Below, in pieces: positions 1 through 8,263 of a DNA stretch of 64,000 nucleotides. The DNA comes from Parablautia sp. Marseille-Q6255 (GTDB lineage Bacteria > Bacillota > Clostridia > Lachnospirales > Lachnospiraceae), in contig NZ_CATNVD010000009.1 in NCBI RefSeq assembly GCF_951230155.1, positions 62,001-126,000 on the forward strand, in the 5' to 3' direction. The translations under genes and the position numbers were made by a program. The notes beneath the pieces were generated by a model. That model had not been told where the DNA came from and searched no databases. It saw nothing but the letters and a program-made list of their open reading frames with translations. The number at the start of each line of letters is the position of its first letter. Position 1 is the first letter of the stretch.

Positions 1-1
1 G

Positions 2-742
2 GTTTCCTTTGAGCACGCGGCGCTGCGTTATCCGGGCGCCGCAGCGGATTCGCTTACGGATATCAGCTTTTCAGTAAAGCGCGGCGAGACGGTGGGGATC
101 ATCGGAGGGACAGGGGCTGGCAAGACATCGCTGGTCAGCCTGATCCCGCGGTTTTATGATGTGAGCGCGGGCTGTGTGAAGGTAAAAGGAAGAGATGTGC
201 GGGAATATCCGCCAGAAGAGCTTCGCGCTATGGTAGGTATGGTGATGCAAAAAGCTGTGCTGTTTCAGGGGACCATACGGGAAAATTTGCTGTGGGGCAA
301 TGAAAATGCAACAGACGGGGAGCTTTGCGAGGCGATCCGGACAGCTCAGGCAGAGGACGTTGTATTTGGCGCAAAAAGCGGTCTTGATGCGGCTGTAAAG
401 CAGGGTGGACAAAACTTTTCCGGAGGCCAGAGGCAGAGACTTGCGATCGCCCGGGCTCTGGTGAGAAAGCCGGAGATCCTGATCCTCGATGACAGTGCCT
501 CAGCGCTGGATTTTGCGACAGATGCGCGCCTGCGCCAGGCAATCGCGGGACTTCCGGGGGAGATGACGGTGTTTATCGTATCACAGAGGGCATCCTCTCT
601 AAAGCACGCTGATAAGATTCTTGTGCTGGAGGATGGCGAGATTGCCGACATGGGTACGCATGAGGAGCTGTTGGGACGTTGCAGTGTATATCAGGAAATC
701 TGCGACGCACAGTTTCCGGGGAGGGAAGATCATGAACAATGA
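2..742 (+). CDS. ABC exporter half-transporter, C-terminal ATPase part (5' end outside window)
   Basis: This is the nucleotide-binding domain of an ABC exporter; the reading frame is open to the left window edge, so the membrane domain lies outside. Visible are Walker A (GGTGAGKT), the Q-loop, the signature SGGQRQR and the H-loop region. The residue after the Walker B aspartate is Asp (LILDD), where an active ATPase has the catalytic Glu. The next gene keeps that Glu but has an altered signature (LSQGQ). Together they make one degenerate and one competent ATP site, the pattern of heterodimeric multidrug-type exporters (BmrCD, LmrCD, TM287/288). It overlaps the next gene by 11 bp, so the two are translated together. 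The substrate cannot be told from sequence. Confidence 0.93.
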   Translation, partial: VSFEHAALRYPGAAADSLTDISFSVKRGETVGIIGGTGAGKTSLVSLIPRFYDVSAGCVKVKGRDVREYPPEELRAMVGMVMQKAVLFQGTIRENLLWGNENATDGELCEAIRTAQAEDVVFGAKSGLDAAVKQGGQNFSGGQRQRLAIARALVRKPEILILDDSASALDFATDARLRQAIAGLPGEMTVFIVSQRASSLKHADKILVLEDGEIADMGTHEELLGRCSVYQEICDAQFPGREDHEQ

Positions 743-2483
743 GGAGCAGAAACAAACTATAAAAAAAGTACTGCGCTGTATCCGGCCTCATGGGATCCTC
801 GTGGCGCTCTCCCTTTTGATGGCGCTGGTGTTCGTAGCCCTGACTTTGTATGTCCCGGTGCTGACGGGACGGGTGATCGATCATATGACAGGACCGGGGG
901 CGGTAGAGTTTGACGCTGTCTTTGGACTTATGAAGCAGATATTAGGAGCAGTGCTGCTCACGGCAGGAGCGCAGTGGATCATGAACGCTGCAAATAACAG
1001 AATCGTATATCGGGTGTCAGGAGAGGTGCGTGAGCAGGCATTTCGCAGGATAGAGGAGCTCCCGCTCCAGTATCTGGACGCACATTCCTCCGGTGATATG
1101 GTCAGCAGAGTAGTGGCAGATGTGGATCAGTTCTCAGACGATCTGCTGATGGGATTTACGCAGCTTTTTACAGGCGTTATCACGATCCTGGGGACGCTGG
1201 GCTTTATGCTTTGCGTCAATGTGGGGATCACGCTGGTCGTAGTACTGCTGACTCCGGTTTCTCTTCTGGTCGCGCGCTTTATCGCAGGGCGGACGTACCG
1301 GATGTTTCGCAGACAGTCAGAGACGAGGGGAGAGCAGACCGCGCTGATTGATGAGATGATCGGAAATCAGAAGGTAGTGCAGGCATATGGGCAGGAAAAG
1401 CGGGTTCAGGAAAAATTTGATGAGATCAATGACAGACTGAGCAGCTATTCGCTGCAGGCGATCTTTTTTTCATCGATCACCAATCCGGCCACGCGTTTTG
1501 TCAACAGCCTTGTCTATATAGGCGTCGGGCTGACCGGAGCCTTTGCCGCAGTAAGAGGAGCGATGACAGTAGGACAGCTCTCTGCATTTTTGTCATATGC
1601 GAATCAGTATACGAAGCCGTTCAATGAGATCTCGGGTGTTGTGACGGAGCTGCAGAACGCGCTCGCATGTGCAGGGAGGGTGTTTGCACTGATCGAGGCT
1701 GCAGCGCAGACGCCGGACGCAGATCCGGCAGAGAAGCTTCCGGAAGATCCGGGCTGCCTGTCTTTGGAGCATGTGTGCTTTTCCTATACGCCGGAGAAAA
1801 AGCTGATCGAGGATTTTAATCTTGAGGTAAAGGAAGGACAGCGCATTGCGATCGTAGGTCCGACCGGCTGCGGCAAGACAACGATGATCAATCTGCTGAT
1901 GCGTTTTTATGATGTGGACAGCGGAGCAGTGAAGATAGAGGGAAAGGATATCCGCGCTCTGACGCGCCGGAGCCTGCGCAGCTCCTTTGGTATGGTGCTG
2001 CAGGATACATGGATACGCAGCGGTACGATCCGTGACAACATCTGTATGGGATATCCCGATGCTTCGGAGGAGGAGATGATCGAGGCAGCGAAAAAGGCGC
2101 ATGCACACAGCTTTATCAAGCGGCTGCCGCAGGGATACGATACGGTGATCGGAGAAAATGGAGGCAGTCTTTCACAGGGGCAGCGACAGCTTCTGTGTAT
2201 TGCGCGCGTCATGCTCTGCCTTCCGCCGATGCTGATCCTGGATGAGGCGACCTCATCGATCGACCTTCGCACAGAGATCAGGATACAGAAAGCGTTTCAG
2301 ACGATGATGGAGGGCCGTACAAGCTTTATTGTGGCGCACCGCCTGTCTACTGTGCGAAATGCTGATGTGATCCTTGTTATGAAGGACGGGAATATTATCG
2401 AGAAGGGAGATCACCAGAGTCTCCTTGCGCAGAATGGATTTTATGCGAAGCTGTACGAGGCGCAGTTTGCGGAGGTACAGTAG
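732..2483 (+). CDS. ABC exporter half-transporter (membrane plus ATPase domains), partner of the preceding gene
   Basis: A 583-residue exporter subunit with an N-terminal six-helix membrane domain (about residues 15-320) and a C-terminal ATPase domain. Walker A is GPTGCGKT, Walker B LILDEATSS with the catalytic Glu present, and the signature is the non-canonical LSQGQ. The start at 732 is chosen because GGGGAGGGAAG lies just upstream inside the end of the first gene; a longer frame from 621 would have no ribosome site and would overlap the ATPase domain of its neighbour. The family pumps drugs, peptides or lipids out of the cell as a heterodimer. A terminator follows directly. Confidence 0.93.
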   Translation: MNNEEQKQTIKKVLRCIRPHGILVALSLLMALVFVALTLYVPVLTGRVIDHMTGPGAVEFDAVFGLMKQILGAVLLTAGAQWIMNAANNRIVYRVSGEVREQAFRRIEELPLQYLDAHSSGDMVSRVVADVDQFSDDLLMGFTQLFTGVITILGTLGFMLCVNVGITLVVVLLTPVSLLVARFIAGRTYRMFRRQSETRGEQTALIDEMIGNQKVVQAYGQEKRVQEKFDEINDRLSSYSLQAIFFSSITNPATRFVNSLVYIGVGLTGAFAAVRGAMTVGQLSAFLSYANQYTKPFNEISGVVTELQNALACAGRVFALIEAAAQTPDADPAEKLPEDPGCLSLEHVCFSYTPEKKLIEDFNLEVKEGQRIAIVGPTGCGKTTMINLLMRFYDVDSGAVKIEGKDIRALTRRSLRSSFGMVLQDTWIRSGTIRDNICMGYPDASEEEMIEAAKKAHAHSFIKRLPQGYDTVIGENGGSLSQGQRQLLCIARVMLCLPPMLILDEATSSIDLRTEIRIQKAFQTMMEGRTSFIVAHRLSTVRNADVILVMKDGNIIEKGDHQSLLAQNGFYAKLYEAQFAEVQ

Positions 2484-2494
2484 AAGAAAAAGTG

Positions 2495-2541
2495 AGGCTA
2501 TTGCAAACCGCCTGTCCTGGCAGATTTTGCAATAGCCTTTT
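2495..2541 (+). terminator. Intrinsic terminator, probably bidirectional
   Basis: A perfect 13-bp stem (2495-2507 with 2526-2538) is followed by TTTT. It sits between the convergent ABC exporter operon and the M56 gene and could serve both. Confidence 0.85.
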
Positions 2542-2548
2542 GCGTCCC

Positions 2549-4255
2549 CTAGTTTCCTGAAATATGCTGGACCTCTCGGGTATCGGAAAAATATGTGATG
2601 TTTATGGTGTCGCCGGCAGTCAGCGTAGTGTTTCCGTTCTGGAAATTGACCAGCCCCGGATCGTACCAGTACCACTCAGTAGTCCCGTCAGGATTTTGTA
2701 TCTCAAAAGAGGTATCCTTTACGGTAAGGATGGTTCCGGTCATGTCAGTCGGGGTTCCCTGCGGGACAGTCCCGCCGCTGTCTGTATCGCTGTTTTCCGA
2801 GGAACCCGTGCCGGTTCCATCCGTATTGCTGTCGGAGGGATTGTCGGTGGTGTTTCCGGGAGGCGTTTCACCCGTATTGCCATCGGAAGGACTGTCGGTG
2901 GTGCTTCCGGAAGGCGTTTTGCCCGCATTGCTGTCGGAAGGACTGCCGCTGCTGTTTTCCAGAAGCGTTTCTCCGGGGCTTTCGTAGCCGCTGCCTGAGG
3001 AAGTGCCGGAGAGACTGTCCGGATCACTGGAAGAAGGATACCGGTCAGGCTCAATGCCAGTCTCCTGACGGACAGCATCGGTGGCCGCCGCGGGGAGATC
3101 ATAGGAGCCGAGGACGGCAGGAGTGACAGCTACTGTCTGCGGTGTTTCCTCTTCGGTCTGTGCTTTGGCTTTGCCGGACGCAGCTGTGTCCGCGGTGGAA
3201 AGGGCGCTTTCGCCGGAATCTGGAGTCTGCTGCGGCTGCTTTGGCGCAGAGCAGCCGATGAGCATGCCGGAGAATACCAGGACAGCGCCAAGGAAAAGCG
3301 CCGGAGTGATCCCCCGCTTCAGTGATCCGGCTCTTAGCATATAGCGGATGCGTTCCTTAAATACCAGAGTACTGTCATTGAGGCTGGCTGCCAGATAGGG
3401 CAGGGCGTGCTGCCCGGTGGCTGTCTTTAGCAGGAGCTGGTTGTACAGCTGCCGCTCCGGCTGTGTGCAGCCCTCCGTGACTCTGCTGTCACAGAGGTTT
3501 TCAATATCCTTTTCCGCTTCCTTTGTCATCAGGTACAGCGCCGGATTAAACCAGTGGATCGTTGAGACACAGAGCAGGAGCATCTTATACCAGAGATCGT
3601 GGCGCCGGTAATGAGAAAGCTCATGGCAGAAGATGAGCTTTAGCTCCTGGTCAGAGTAAATATTTGCCGGAAGATACAGGCACGGTCTGGTGAGTCCGGC
3701 AAGGATCGGACTGGTAATGCCGGAATGTATCATAAGCTGAGGCGGTCTGGCGATATGTTCCTTACGGCATGCTGTACGATAGAGAGTCTGGACGTACGCA
3801 GAGTCCGCCGGGAGGCTCCAGCGCCTGAGATTTCTGAGTGTGAGCTGGTACTGGATCGTCCGGAAGAGAGCGAGAAGGACCGCTCCTGCGCCCCATACGA
3901 GGATAAATATCTGCAAAAGTCCATACAGGGACACTTTTTCAGAATATACGGTGATCTGCGCGGCGGTATCATCTGCCCCGTCTGTGCGGTTTGCCGCTGT
4001 GGCAGCTGGCTCCGGGCCTTTTGCAGGGGCAGAAGAGATGCCTGTATCCTGCGAAGGCACGACCAGATGCAGCGGTGCGGCAGAATTCAGTGGATTTACC
4101 GGCACCAGCAAAAAGACAGTAATGATAAGCCACATACAGTATTTCCACAGGGCCGTATATTTTGTTTTCAGAAAATGCGCTGCCAGAAGTACAAGCATGA
4201 CAAAGACAGCAGCGATCAGGTTTGTTTTTATGATATGAAATGCAAAATTCTCCAT
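2549..4255 (-). CDS. BlaR1/MecR1-like M56 family metallopeptidase sensor
   Basis: A 568-residue membrane protein of the M56 (BlaR1/MecR1) family. These proteins sense an outside signal and then cleave the partner BlaI-type repressor in the cytoplasm. N-terminal hydrophobic helices (about 10-30, 35-55, 105-130) surround the zinc-protease motif HELSH (His211, Glu212, His215). A further hydrophobic helix near residue 315 ends in a GC-containing segment, after which a Ser/Gly/Asp/Thr-rich linker leads to a small C-terminal beta-type domain of about 65 residues. There is no penicillin-binding transpeptidase domain, so this is not a beta-lactam sensor of the BlaR1 type. It is the last gene of blaI, secreted protein, M56. 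Confidence 0.88.
   Translation of the reverse strand: MENFAFHIIKTNLIAAVFVMLVLLAAHFLKTKYTALWKYCMWLIITVFLLVPVNPLNSAAPLHLVVPSQDTGISSAPAKGPEPAATAANRTDGADDTAAQITVYSEKVSLYGLLQIFILVWGAGAVLLALFRTIQYQLTLRNLRRWSLPADSAYVQTLYRTACRKEHIARPPQLMIHSGITSPILAGLTRPCLYLPANIYSDQELKLIFCHELSHYRRHDLWYKMLLLCVSTIHWFNPALYLMTKEAEKDIENLCDSRVTEGCTQPERQLYNQLLLKTATGQHALPYLAASLNDSTLVFKERIRYMLRAGSLKRGITPALFLGAVLVFSGMLIGCSAPKQPQQTPDSGESALSTADTAASGKAKAQTEEETPQTVAVTPAVLGSYDLPAAATDAVRQETGIEPDRYPSSSDPDSLSGTSSGSGYESPGETLLENSSGSPSDSNAGKTPSGSTTDSPSDGNTGETPPGNTTDNPSDSNTDGTGTGSSENSDTDSGGTVPQGTPTDMTGTILTVKDTSFEIQNPDGTTEWYWYDPGLVNFQNGNTTLTAGDTINITYFSDTREVQHISGN
2822..2950 (-). repeat. 51-bp tandem repeat in the linker of the M56 protein
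   Basis: About 2.5 copies of a 51-bp unit (starts at 2822, 2873, 2924) encode a 17-residue Pro/Ser/Asp/Asn/Thr/Gly-rich unit. It forms the outside linker of the M56 protein and could change in copy number by slippage. Confidence 0.8.
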
Positions 4256-4294
4256 ATCACGTCCTCCGAAGTAATAGAGTATGAGGTACAGGGG

Positions 4295-5176
4295 TTATCC
4301 GACAAAGCGGGATTCCTCAAAAAAGCCGTGGATGTTGATCGCATTTCCCTGCGTCAGGTCATGGATCCATCCGGTTTTCCCCTCTGAGTTTTTGATGCGG
4401 GCATATAAAATACCATTTTTTCTGCGTACCTTCTGTGCAGTCACCTTTTCGCGGCGCGAAATGGTAAAGCTGGTATTGTGTCCGCCGGGTTTTGTGCTGG
4501 CGGTGATGTTGACCTTCGAGGTCCACCTTGTTTTTGCGATACTGTTTTGTTTGAGCTTATAGGAAGTGCCGTACTGCTTTACAGACTGTCCTGTAACCTC
4601 GTATGGAACGTCAATGAAAAATGTGCCGAACGCCATATCGACGTCCTGCCATTCGATGATGAGACGCCCGTCCCTGACTCCTTCCAGGTGGCCGCGTGCC
4701 CATCCGGAGAGCAGCTTGGGGCCCTCATACATGGTATGATTTTTGGAGAGCGTGACGAGATCGCCAAGCTCGGTGAAACGTTCTGTTGCAGAATTATATT
4801 CAAACAGTTTCATATAAGTGCAGGTATCGTTTGGTCCTTTGTCACGTACGTACAGGATACGGCGGCCCGGAGCGATACGGCAAAGAGCGATTTCCCATGT
4901 GTTATAGTCAGGATCATCTCCCATACCCGGGAGTGTGACCATTTTTTCATCATTGATATAGATGCTCAGAAAACGGGTATTTGCCGTGGAGAAGGTAGTA
5001 AGCTTAAGCTTCTGTTTGCCCTTTCCGGTCATGGTGACACGATACGTTTTTCCTGTTTTTAGCCGCTTCATATCAGAAGAAGCTGCTGAAGACGGAAGGG
5101 AGCAGGAAAAGAGCAGGCAGAGCAGGACAGCAAGAAAGGTACATTTTTTGAAATTAAGAGTCATTTTCTTTTTCAT
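4295..5176 (-). CDS. Secreted protein of unknown function between BlaI and M56
   Basis: A 293-residue protein with a clear signal peptide: a Lys-rich start, a hydrophobic stretch at about residues 13-25, then SLPSSAAS. A Cys in that stretch could be a weak lipobox (LFSC), but its -2 residue is not typical. The rest is beta-rich, with a C-terminal part resembling an SH3-like bacterial domain (ends in a TGWIH segment). No catalytic motif was recognised. Its start overlaps the stop of blaI by four bases (ATGA), and the M56 gene follows 39 bp later, so the three are one operon. A role as an outside partner or target of the M56 sensor is inferred from order only. Confidence 0.7.
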   Translation of the reverse strand: MKKKMTLNFKKCTFLAVLLCLLFSCSLPSSAASSDMKRLKTGKTYRVTMTGKGKQKLKLTTFSTANTRFLSIYINDEKMVTLPGMGDDPDYNTWEIALCRIAPGRRILYVRDKGPNDTCTYMKLFEYNSATERFTELGDLVTLSKNHTMYEGPKLLSGWARGHLEGVRDGRLIIEWQDVDMAFGTFFIDVPYEVTGQSVKQYGTSYKLKQNSIAKTRWTSKVNITASTKPGGHNTSFTISRREKVTAQKVRRKNGILYARIKNSEGKTGWIHDLTQGNAINIHGFFEESRFVG

Positions 5177-5562
5177 TTCGCGTTTTCCTCCAATTCTTGT
5201 ATAAAATCATTGAGCTCCTGGATCTGATCCTCGCTCATTTTTCTTCCCTGATAGAGAGAAGCGACAAACTTTTTGAGCGAATTTCCGTACAGCTTTTCCA
5301 GGACGCTGCGGCTCTCGTTTCGCTGGTATTCTTCCTGTGAGACGAGGGGAAAGTACAGGTTCATTTTACCCTGCTTTTCAACGGAAACAAATTTTTTCTT
5401 TTCAAGCCGTGCGAGCAGTGAAAGGATCGTCGTGGGCGCAAGCGGCTTTTTTTCGTTGATGATCTGTTCGATGGCAGAACGGCTCATAGGCGGCTTATGA
5501 TTCCAGAGGATGAGCATAATGTCAAGCTCAGAATCAGGCAGCCTCTGATACGTTTGTTTCAT
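5173..5562 (-). CDS. BlaI/MecI/CopY family transcriptional repressor
   Basis: A 129-residue winged-helix repressor of the BlaI/MecI/CopY (Penicillinase_R) family. The N-terminal part carries the DNA-binding wing (SELDIMLILW, then TTILSLLARLEKK), and the helical C-terminus makes the dimer, as usual for the family in both length and layout. An AGGAGG site lies 10 bases ahead of the start. Upstream sit a strong minus-strand promoter and two perfect TACA-N2-TGTA palindromes, the known operator core of BlaI and MecI, so autoregulation is likely. Signalling should run through the M56 peptidase at the end of the operon. Confidence 0.92.
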   Translation of the reverse strand: MKQTYQRLPDSELDIMLILWNHKPPMSRSAIEQIINEKKPLAPTTILSLLARLEKKKFVSVEKQGKMNLYFPLVSQEEYQRNESRSVLEKLYGNSLKKFVASLYQGRKMSEDQIQELNDFIQELEENAK

Positions 5563-5586
5563 AGTCAGAGAACCTCCTTTTATTTA

Positions 5587-5598
5587 CTACATATGTAG
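5587..5598. promoter_or_regulatory. BlaI-type operator, proximal
   Basis: CTACATATGTAG is a perfect 12-bp palindrome with the BlaI/MecI core TACA-N2-TGTA. It lies between the promoter and the start of the BlaI gene, centred 26 bp from the second operator. Confidence 0.85.
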
Positions 5599-5609
5599 AA
5601 GATGATTAT

Positions 5610-5638
5610 ATTCTACACTTGTAGTAGATATAAGTCAA
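5610..5638 (-). promoter_or_regulatory. Promoter of the blaI-secreted-M56 operon with overlapping operator
   Basis: On the minus strand TTGACT is followed after 17 bp by TAGAAT. A second BlaI-type operator, CTACACTTGTAG (5613-5624), covers the -10 box and part of the spacer, so bound repressor would block RNA polymerase directly. Confidence 0.85.
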
Positions 5639-5786
5639 TAGATAATCTGAATTTTTATGAAACTTTAGAAAAACATAAAATGCGCACAATCCGTTGATAA
5701 TATGATATGATAAGAACACCTGGCAGGGTTTTTTACGTCCGGGTGAGAACCGTTTTCACAAATCAGAGGAACCGGGAGGGATGCAT

Positions 5787-6662
5787 ATGCTGCTAAAAAA
5801 ATATTGCTTTGATGGAAAACAGAAGCTTGATCTGGATAAGCTGCCCACAGACAGCCGGAAGGATTCTGTTGACAGGGAAAAGATCCTGAAAAGGACGGCA
5901 GAAAATCAGAAAAGTATGCAGGAACTGCAGGATAAGCTTTATGCGGACGGCAAAGAGGGACTGATCATCGTGCTGCAGGCGATGGATGCGGCAGGCAAAG
6001 ACAGTACGGTAAAGCACGTGATGAGCGGTGTGAACCCGCAGGGGATCGATACCTTTAGCTTTAAGCAGCCGGGAGCAGAAGAACTGTCGCATGATTTTTT
6101 ATGGAGGGTGAACAGATGTCTGCCCAGGTATGGGAAAATGGCAATCTTTAATCGTTCCTATTATGAAGATGTGCTGGTCGTGCAGGTCCATAAAATGAAC
6201 CGGACGTACCATATGGCTGACCGTATTACGGGACAAAAAGACAGAGAATTCTTTGAAAAGCGTTATCGGCAGATCCGAAATTATGAGGAATACCTCTATG
6301 AGAACAGCTACCGTACCGTTAAGATTTTCCTGAATGTCTCCAAAGAAAAACAAAAGGAGCGTTTTATGGAACGGATCAATCAGCCGGAAAAAAACTGGAA
6401 ATTTTCCCATTCAGACCTGAAGGAACGTTCCCTTTGGGAAGAGTATCATAAAGTATATCAGGAGGTTATCAATGAAACTGCCACGAAGGAAAATCCGTGG
6501 TATGTTATTCCTGCTGATCAGAAGTGGTATGCGCGCTATCTTGTCTCAGAGGCGATTCTGAGAACGCTGCGTGATATGGATCCGCATTATCCGAAGATGC
6601 CGGAATCCGAGAGAGCGCTTCTGGAGGAGTGCCGCAGCGCGCTTTTGCGGGAGGAGGATTAG
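5787..6662 (+). CDS. Polyphosphate kinase 2 family protein
   Basis: A 291-residue member of the PPK2 family, which moves phosphate between polyphosphate and nucleotides in the cytoplasm. It has the Walker A-like segment MDAAGKDST, then the NRSYYEDVL segment and the lid-region Arg/Lys residues typical of PPK2. Its length (about 290) fits the one-domain classes; whether it acts on AMP, ADP or both cannot be read reliably. ATG at 5787 is preferred because GGGAGGG ends 6 bases before it; ATG at 5781 would abut that site. The gene stands alone, with a hairpin-forming leader (about 5719-5745) upstream. Confidence 0.88.
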   Translation: MLLKKYCFDGKQKLDLDKLPTDSRKDSVDREKILKRTAENQKSMQELQDKLYADGKEGLIIVLQAMDAAGKDSTVKHVMSGVNPQGIDTFSFKQPGAEELSHDFLWRVNRCLPRYGKMAIFNRSYYEDVLVVQVHKMNRTYHMADRITGQKDREFFEKRYRQIRNYEEYLYENSYRTVKIFLNVSKEKQKERFMERINQPEKNWKFSHSDLKERSLWEEYHKVYQEVINETATKENPWYVIPADQKWYARYLVSEAILRTLRDMDPHYPKMPESERALLEECRSALLREED

Positions 6663-6723
6663 AGAAAGTGTAAAATCGTCCGAAAAATTTGCACAAATTT
6701 ACAGATTTTGGCAGACTACAGCG

Positions 6724-6752
6724 TTGACGTTTACTGGCAGAACGTGTATATT
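6724..6752 (+). promoter_or_regulatory. Sigma-A promoter of glmM
   Basis: TTGACG and TATATT are separated by exactly 17 bp, about 100 bp ahead of glmM. No other gene lies between. Confidence 0.75.
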
Positions 6753-6855
6753 AAAAAAATGAAAGCGTTGCAGGATAGTTCCGGCAGTACCTTTTCGGGT
6801 ATTTTGTGATGCTTCATGTAACTTTGTGGAAATGCAAAAAGAGGAGTGAGCATAT

Positions 6856-8202
6856 ATGGGAAAATATTTTGGAACAGACGGTTTTCGCGGTGAGGCGAAT
6901 AAGACACTGAATGTAGAGCATGCCTTTAAGGTAGGACGTTTCCTGGGCTGGTATTACGGACAGGAGCATAAGGCGAAGATCGTGATCGGAAAGGATACGA
7001 GACGTTCCAGCTATATGTTTGAATATGCGCTTGCCGCAGGCCTGACGGCATCAGGGGCTGATGCATACCTTCTGCATGTGACGACGACACCGAGTGTATC
7101 CTTTGTTGCGCGCACGGAGGATTTTGACTGTGGTATTATGATCTCTGCGAGCCATAATCCGTATTATGACAATGGCATCAAGATCATCAGCGGGACAGGA
7201 AAGAAGATCGAGGCTGAGGTTGAGGAAAAGATCGAGGCATATATTGACGGACAGATCGGAGAGCCGCCGCTTGCGACAGGAGGAGAGATCGGACGCACTG
7301 TGGATTATGTGGCAGGACGTAACCGCTATATCGGATCGCTGATCGCACTTGCGACGCGTTCCTTCAAGAATACCAAAGTAGGGTTGGACTGCTCCAATGG
7401 AAGCTCCTCAGCCATTGCCAAAAGTGTATTTGATGCGCTTGGCGCAAAGACCTATGTGATCCATAATGAGCCGGACGGCACAAACATCAACCGGGACTGC
7501 GGTTCCACACATATCGGAGAGCTGCAGAAATACGTTCTGGAGAAGGGGCTGGATGTGGGCTTTGCCTTTGACGGCGATGCAGACCGCTGTATTGCCGTAG
7601 ATGAGAACGGCCGCATCATTGACGGAGATCTGATCCTTTATGTGTGTGGAAAATATCTCAAGGAAGAGGGAAAGCTGACGAACAATACAGTCGTGACGAC
7701 GATCATGTCAAATCTGGGACTGTATAAGGCCTTTGACAAGATCGGCATTCAGTATGAGAAGACGGCAGTAGGTGATAAGTACGTCTATGCAAATATGTCT
7801 GAAAACGGTCACTGCCTTGGCGGCGAGCAGTCCGGCCATATTATTTTCTCAAAGTATGCGACCACCGGAGACGGTATTCTGACCGCTTTGATGGTCATGG
7901 AAGCTATGATGGAGAAAAAGATGAGCCTTGGCGCGCTTGCTTCAGAGGTAAAGATCTATCCGCAGCTTTTGAAAAATGTCCGTGTGGCAGACAAACAGGC
8001 GGTAAAGGAAAATGAAGCTGTGCAGGCAGCCGTGGATGCTGTAGCGCAGGCGCTTGGCGCAAACGGAAGGATCCTTGTCCGGGAGAGCGGTACAGAGCCT
8101 GTGATCCGTGTGATGGTAGAGGCTGAGACGGATGAGCTGTGTGAGAAGCACGTATGTGACGTGATCGAGGTTATGAAAAAAGAGGGGCTTACGCAGGAGT
8201 AA
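6856..8202 (+). CDS. glmM: Phosphoglucosamine mutase
   Basis: A 448-residue enzyme that converts glucosamine-6-phosphate to glucosamine-1-phosphate, on the way to UDP-GlcNAc for peptidoglycan. Typical features are the start KYFGTDGFRG, the phospho-serine loop ISASHNP (Ser99), the metal site DGDADRC (from Asp239) and the phosphate-binding RESGTEP near the C-terminus. The length equals the usual 445-450. GAGGAG lies just before the ATG. It has its own promoter and is followed by an ABC exporter gene about 60 bp downstream. Confidence 0.96.
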   Translation: MGKYFGTDGFRGEANKTLNVEHAFKVGRFLGWYYGQEHKAKIVIGKDTRRSSYMFEYALAAGLTASGADAYLLHVTTTPSVSFVARTEDFDCGIMISASHNPYYDNGIKIISGTGKKIEAEVEEKIEAYIDGQIGEPPLATGGEIGRTVDYVAGRNRYIGSLIALATRSFKNTKVGLDCSNGSSSAIAKSVFDALGAKTYVIHNEPDGTNINRDCGSTHIGELQKYVLEKGLDVGFAFDGDADRCIAVDENGRIIDGDLILYVCGKYLKEEGKLTNNTVVTTIMSNLGLYKAFDKIGIQYEKTAVGDKYVYANMSENGHCLGGEQSGHIIFSKYATTGDGILTALMVMEAMMEKKMSLGALASEVKIYPQLLKNVRVADKQAVKENEAVQAAVDAVAQALGANGRILVRESGTEPVIRVMVEAETDELCEKHVCDVIEVMKKEGLTQE

Positions 8203-8263
8203 AGCCGGTTCCGTCAGGGATGACCGGTTTCTCCGGGCATCCCCGGCAGAAAGGCGTTTGAAA

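Noticed and set aside
2549-5562. A beta-lactam resistance module (blaR1-blaI)
   Set aside because: The M56 protein has no penicillin-binding domain and no beta-lactamase gene is near; M56/BlaI pairs in Clostridia have many other roles.
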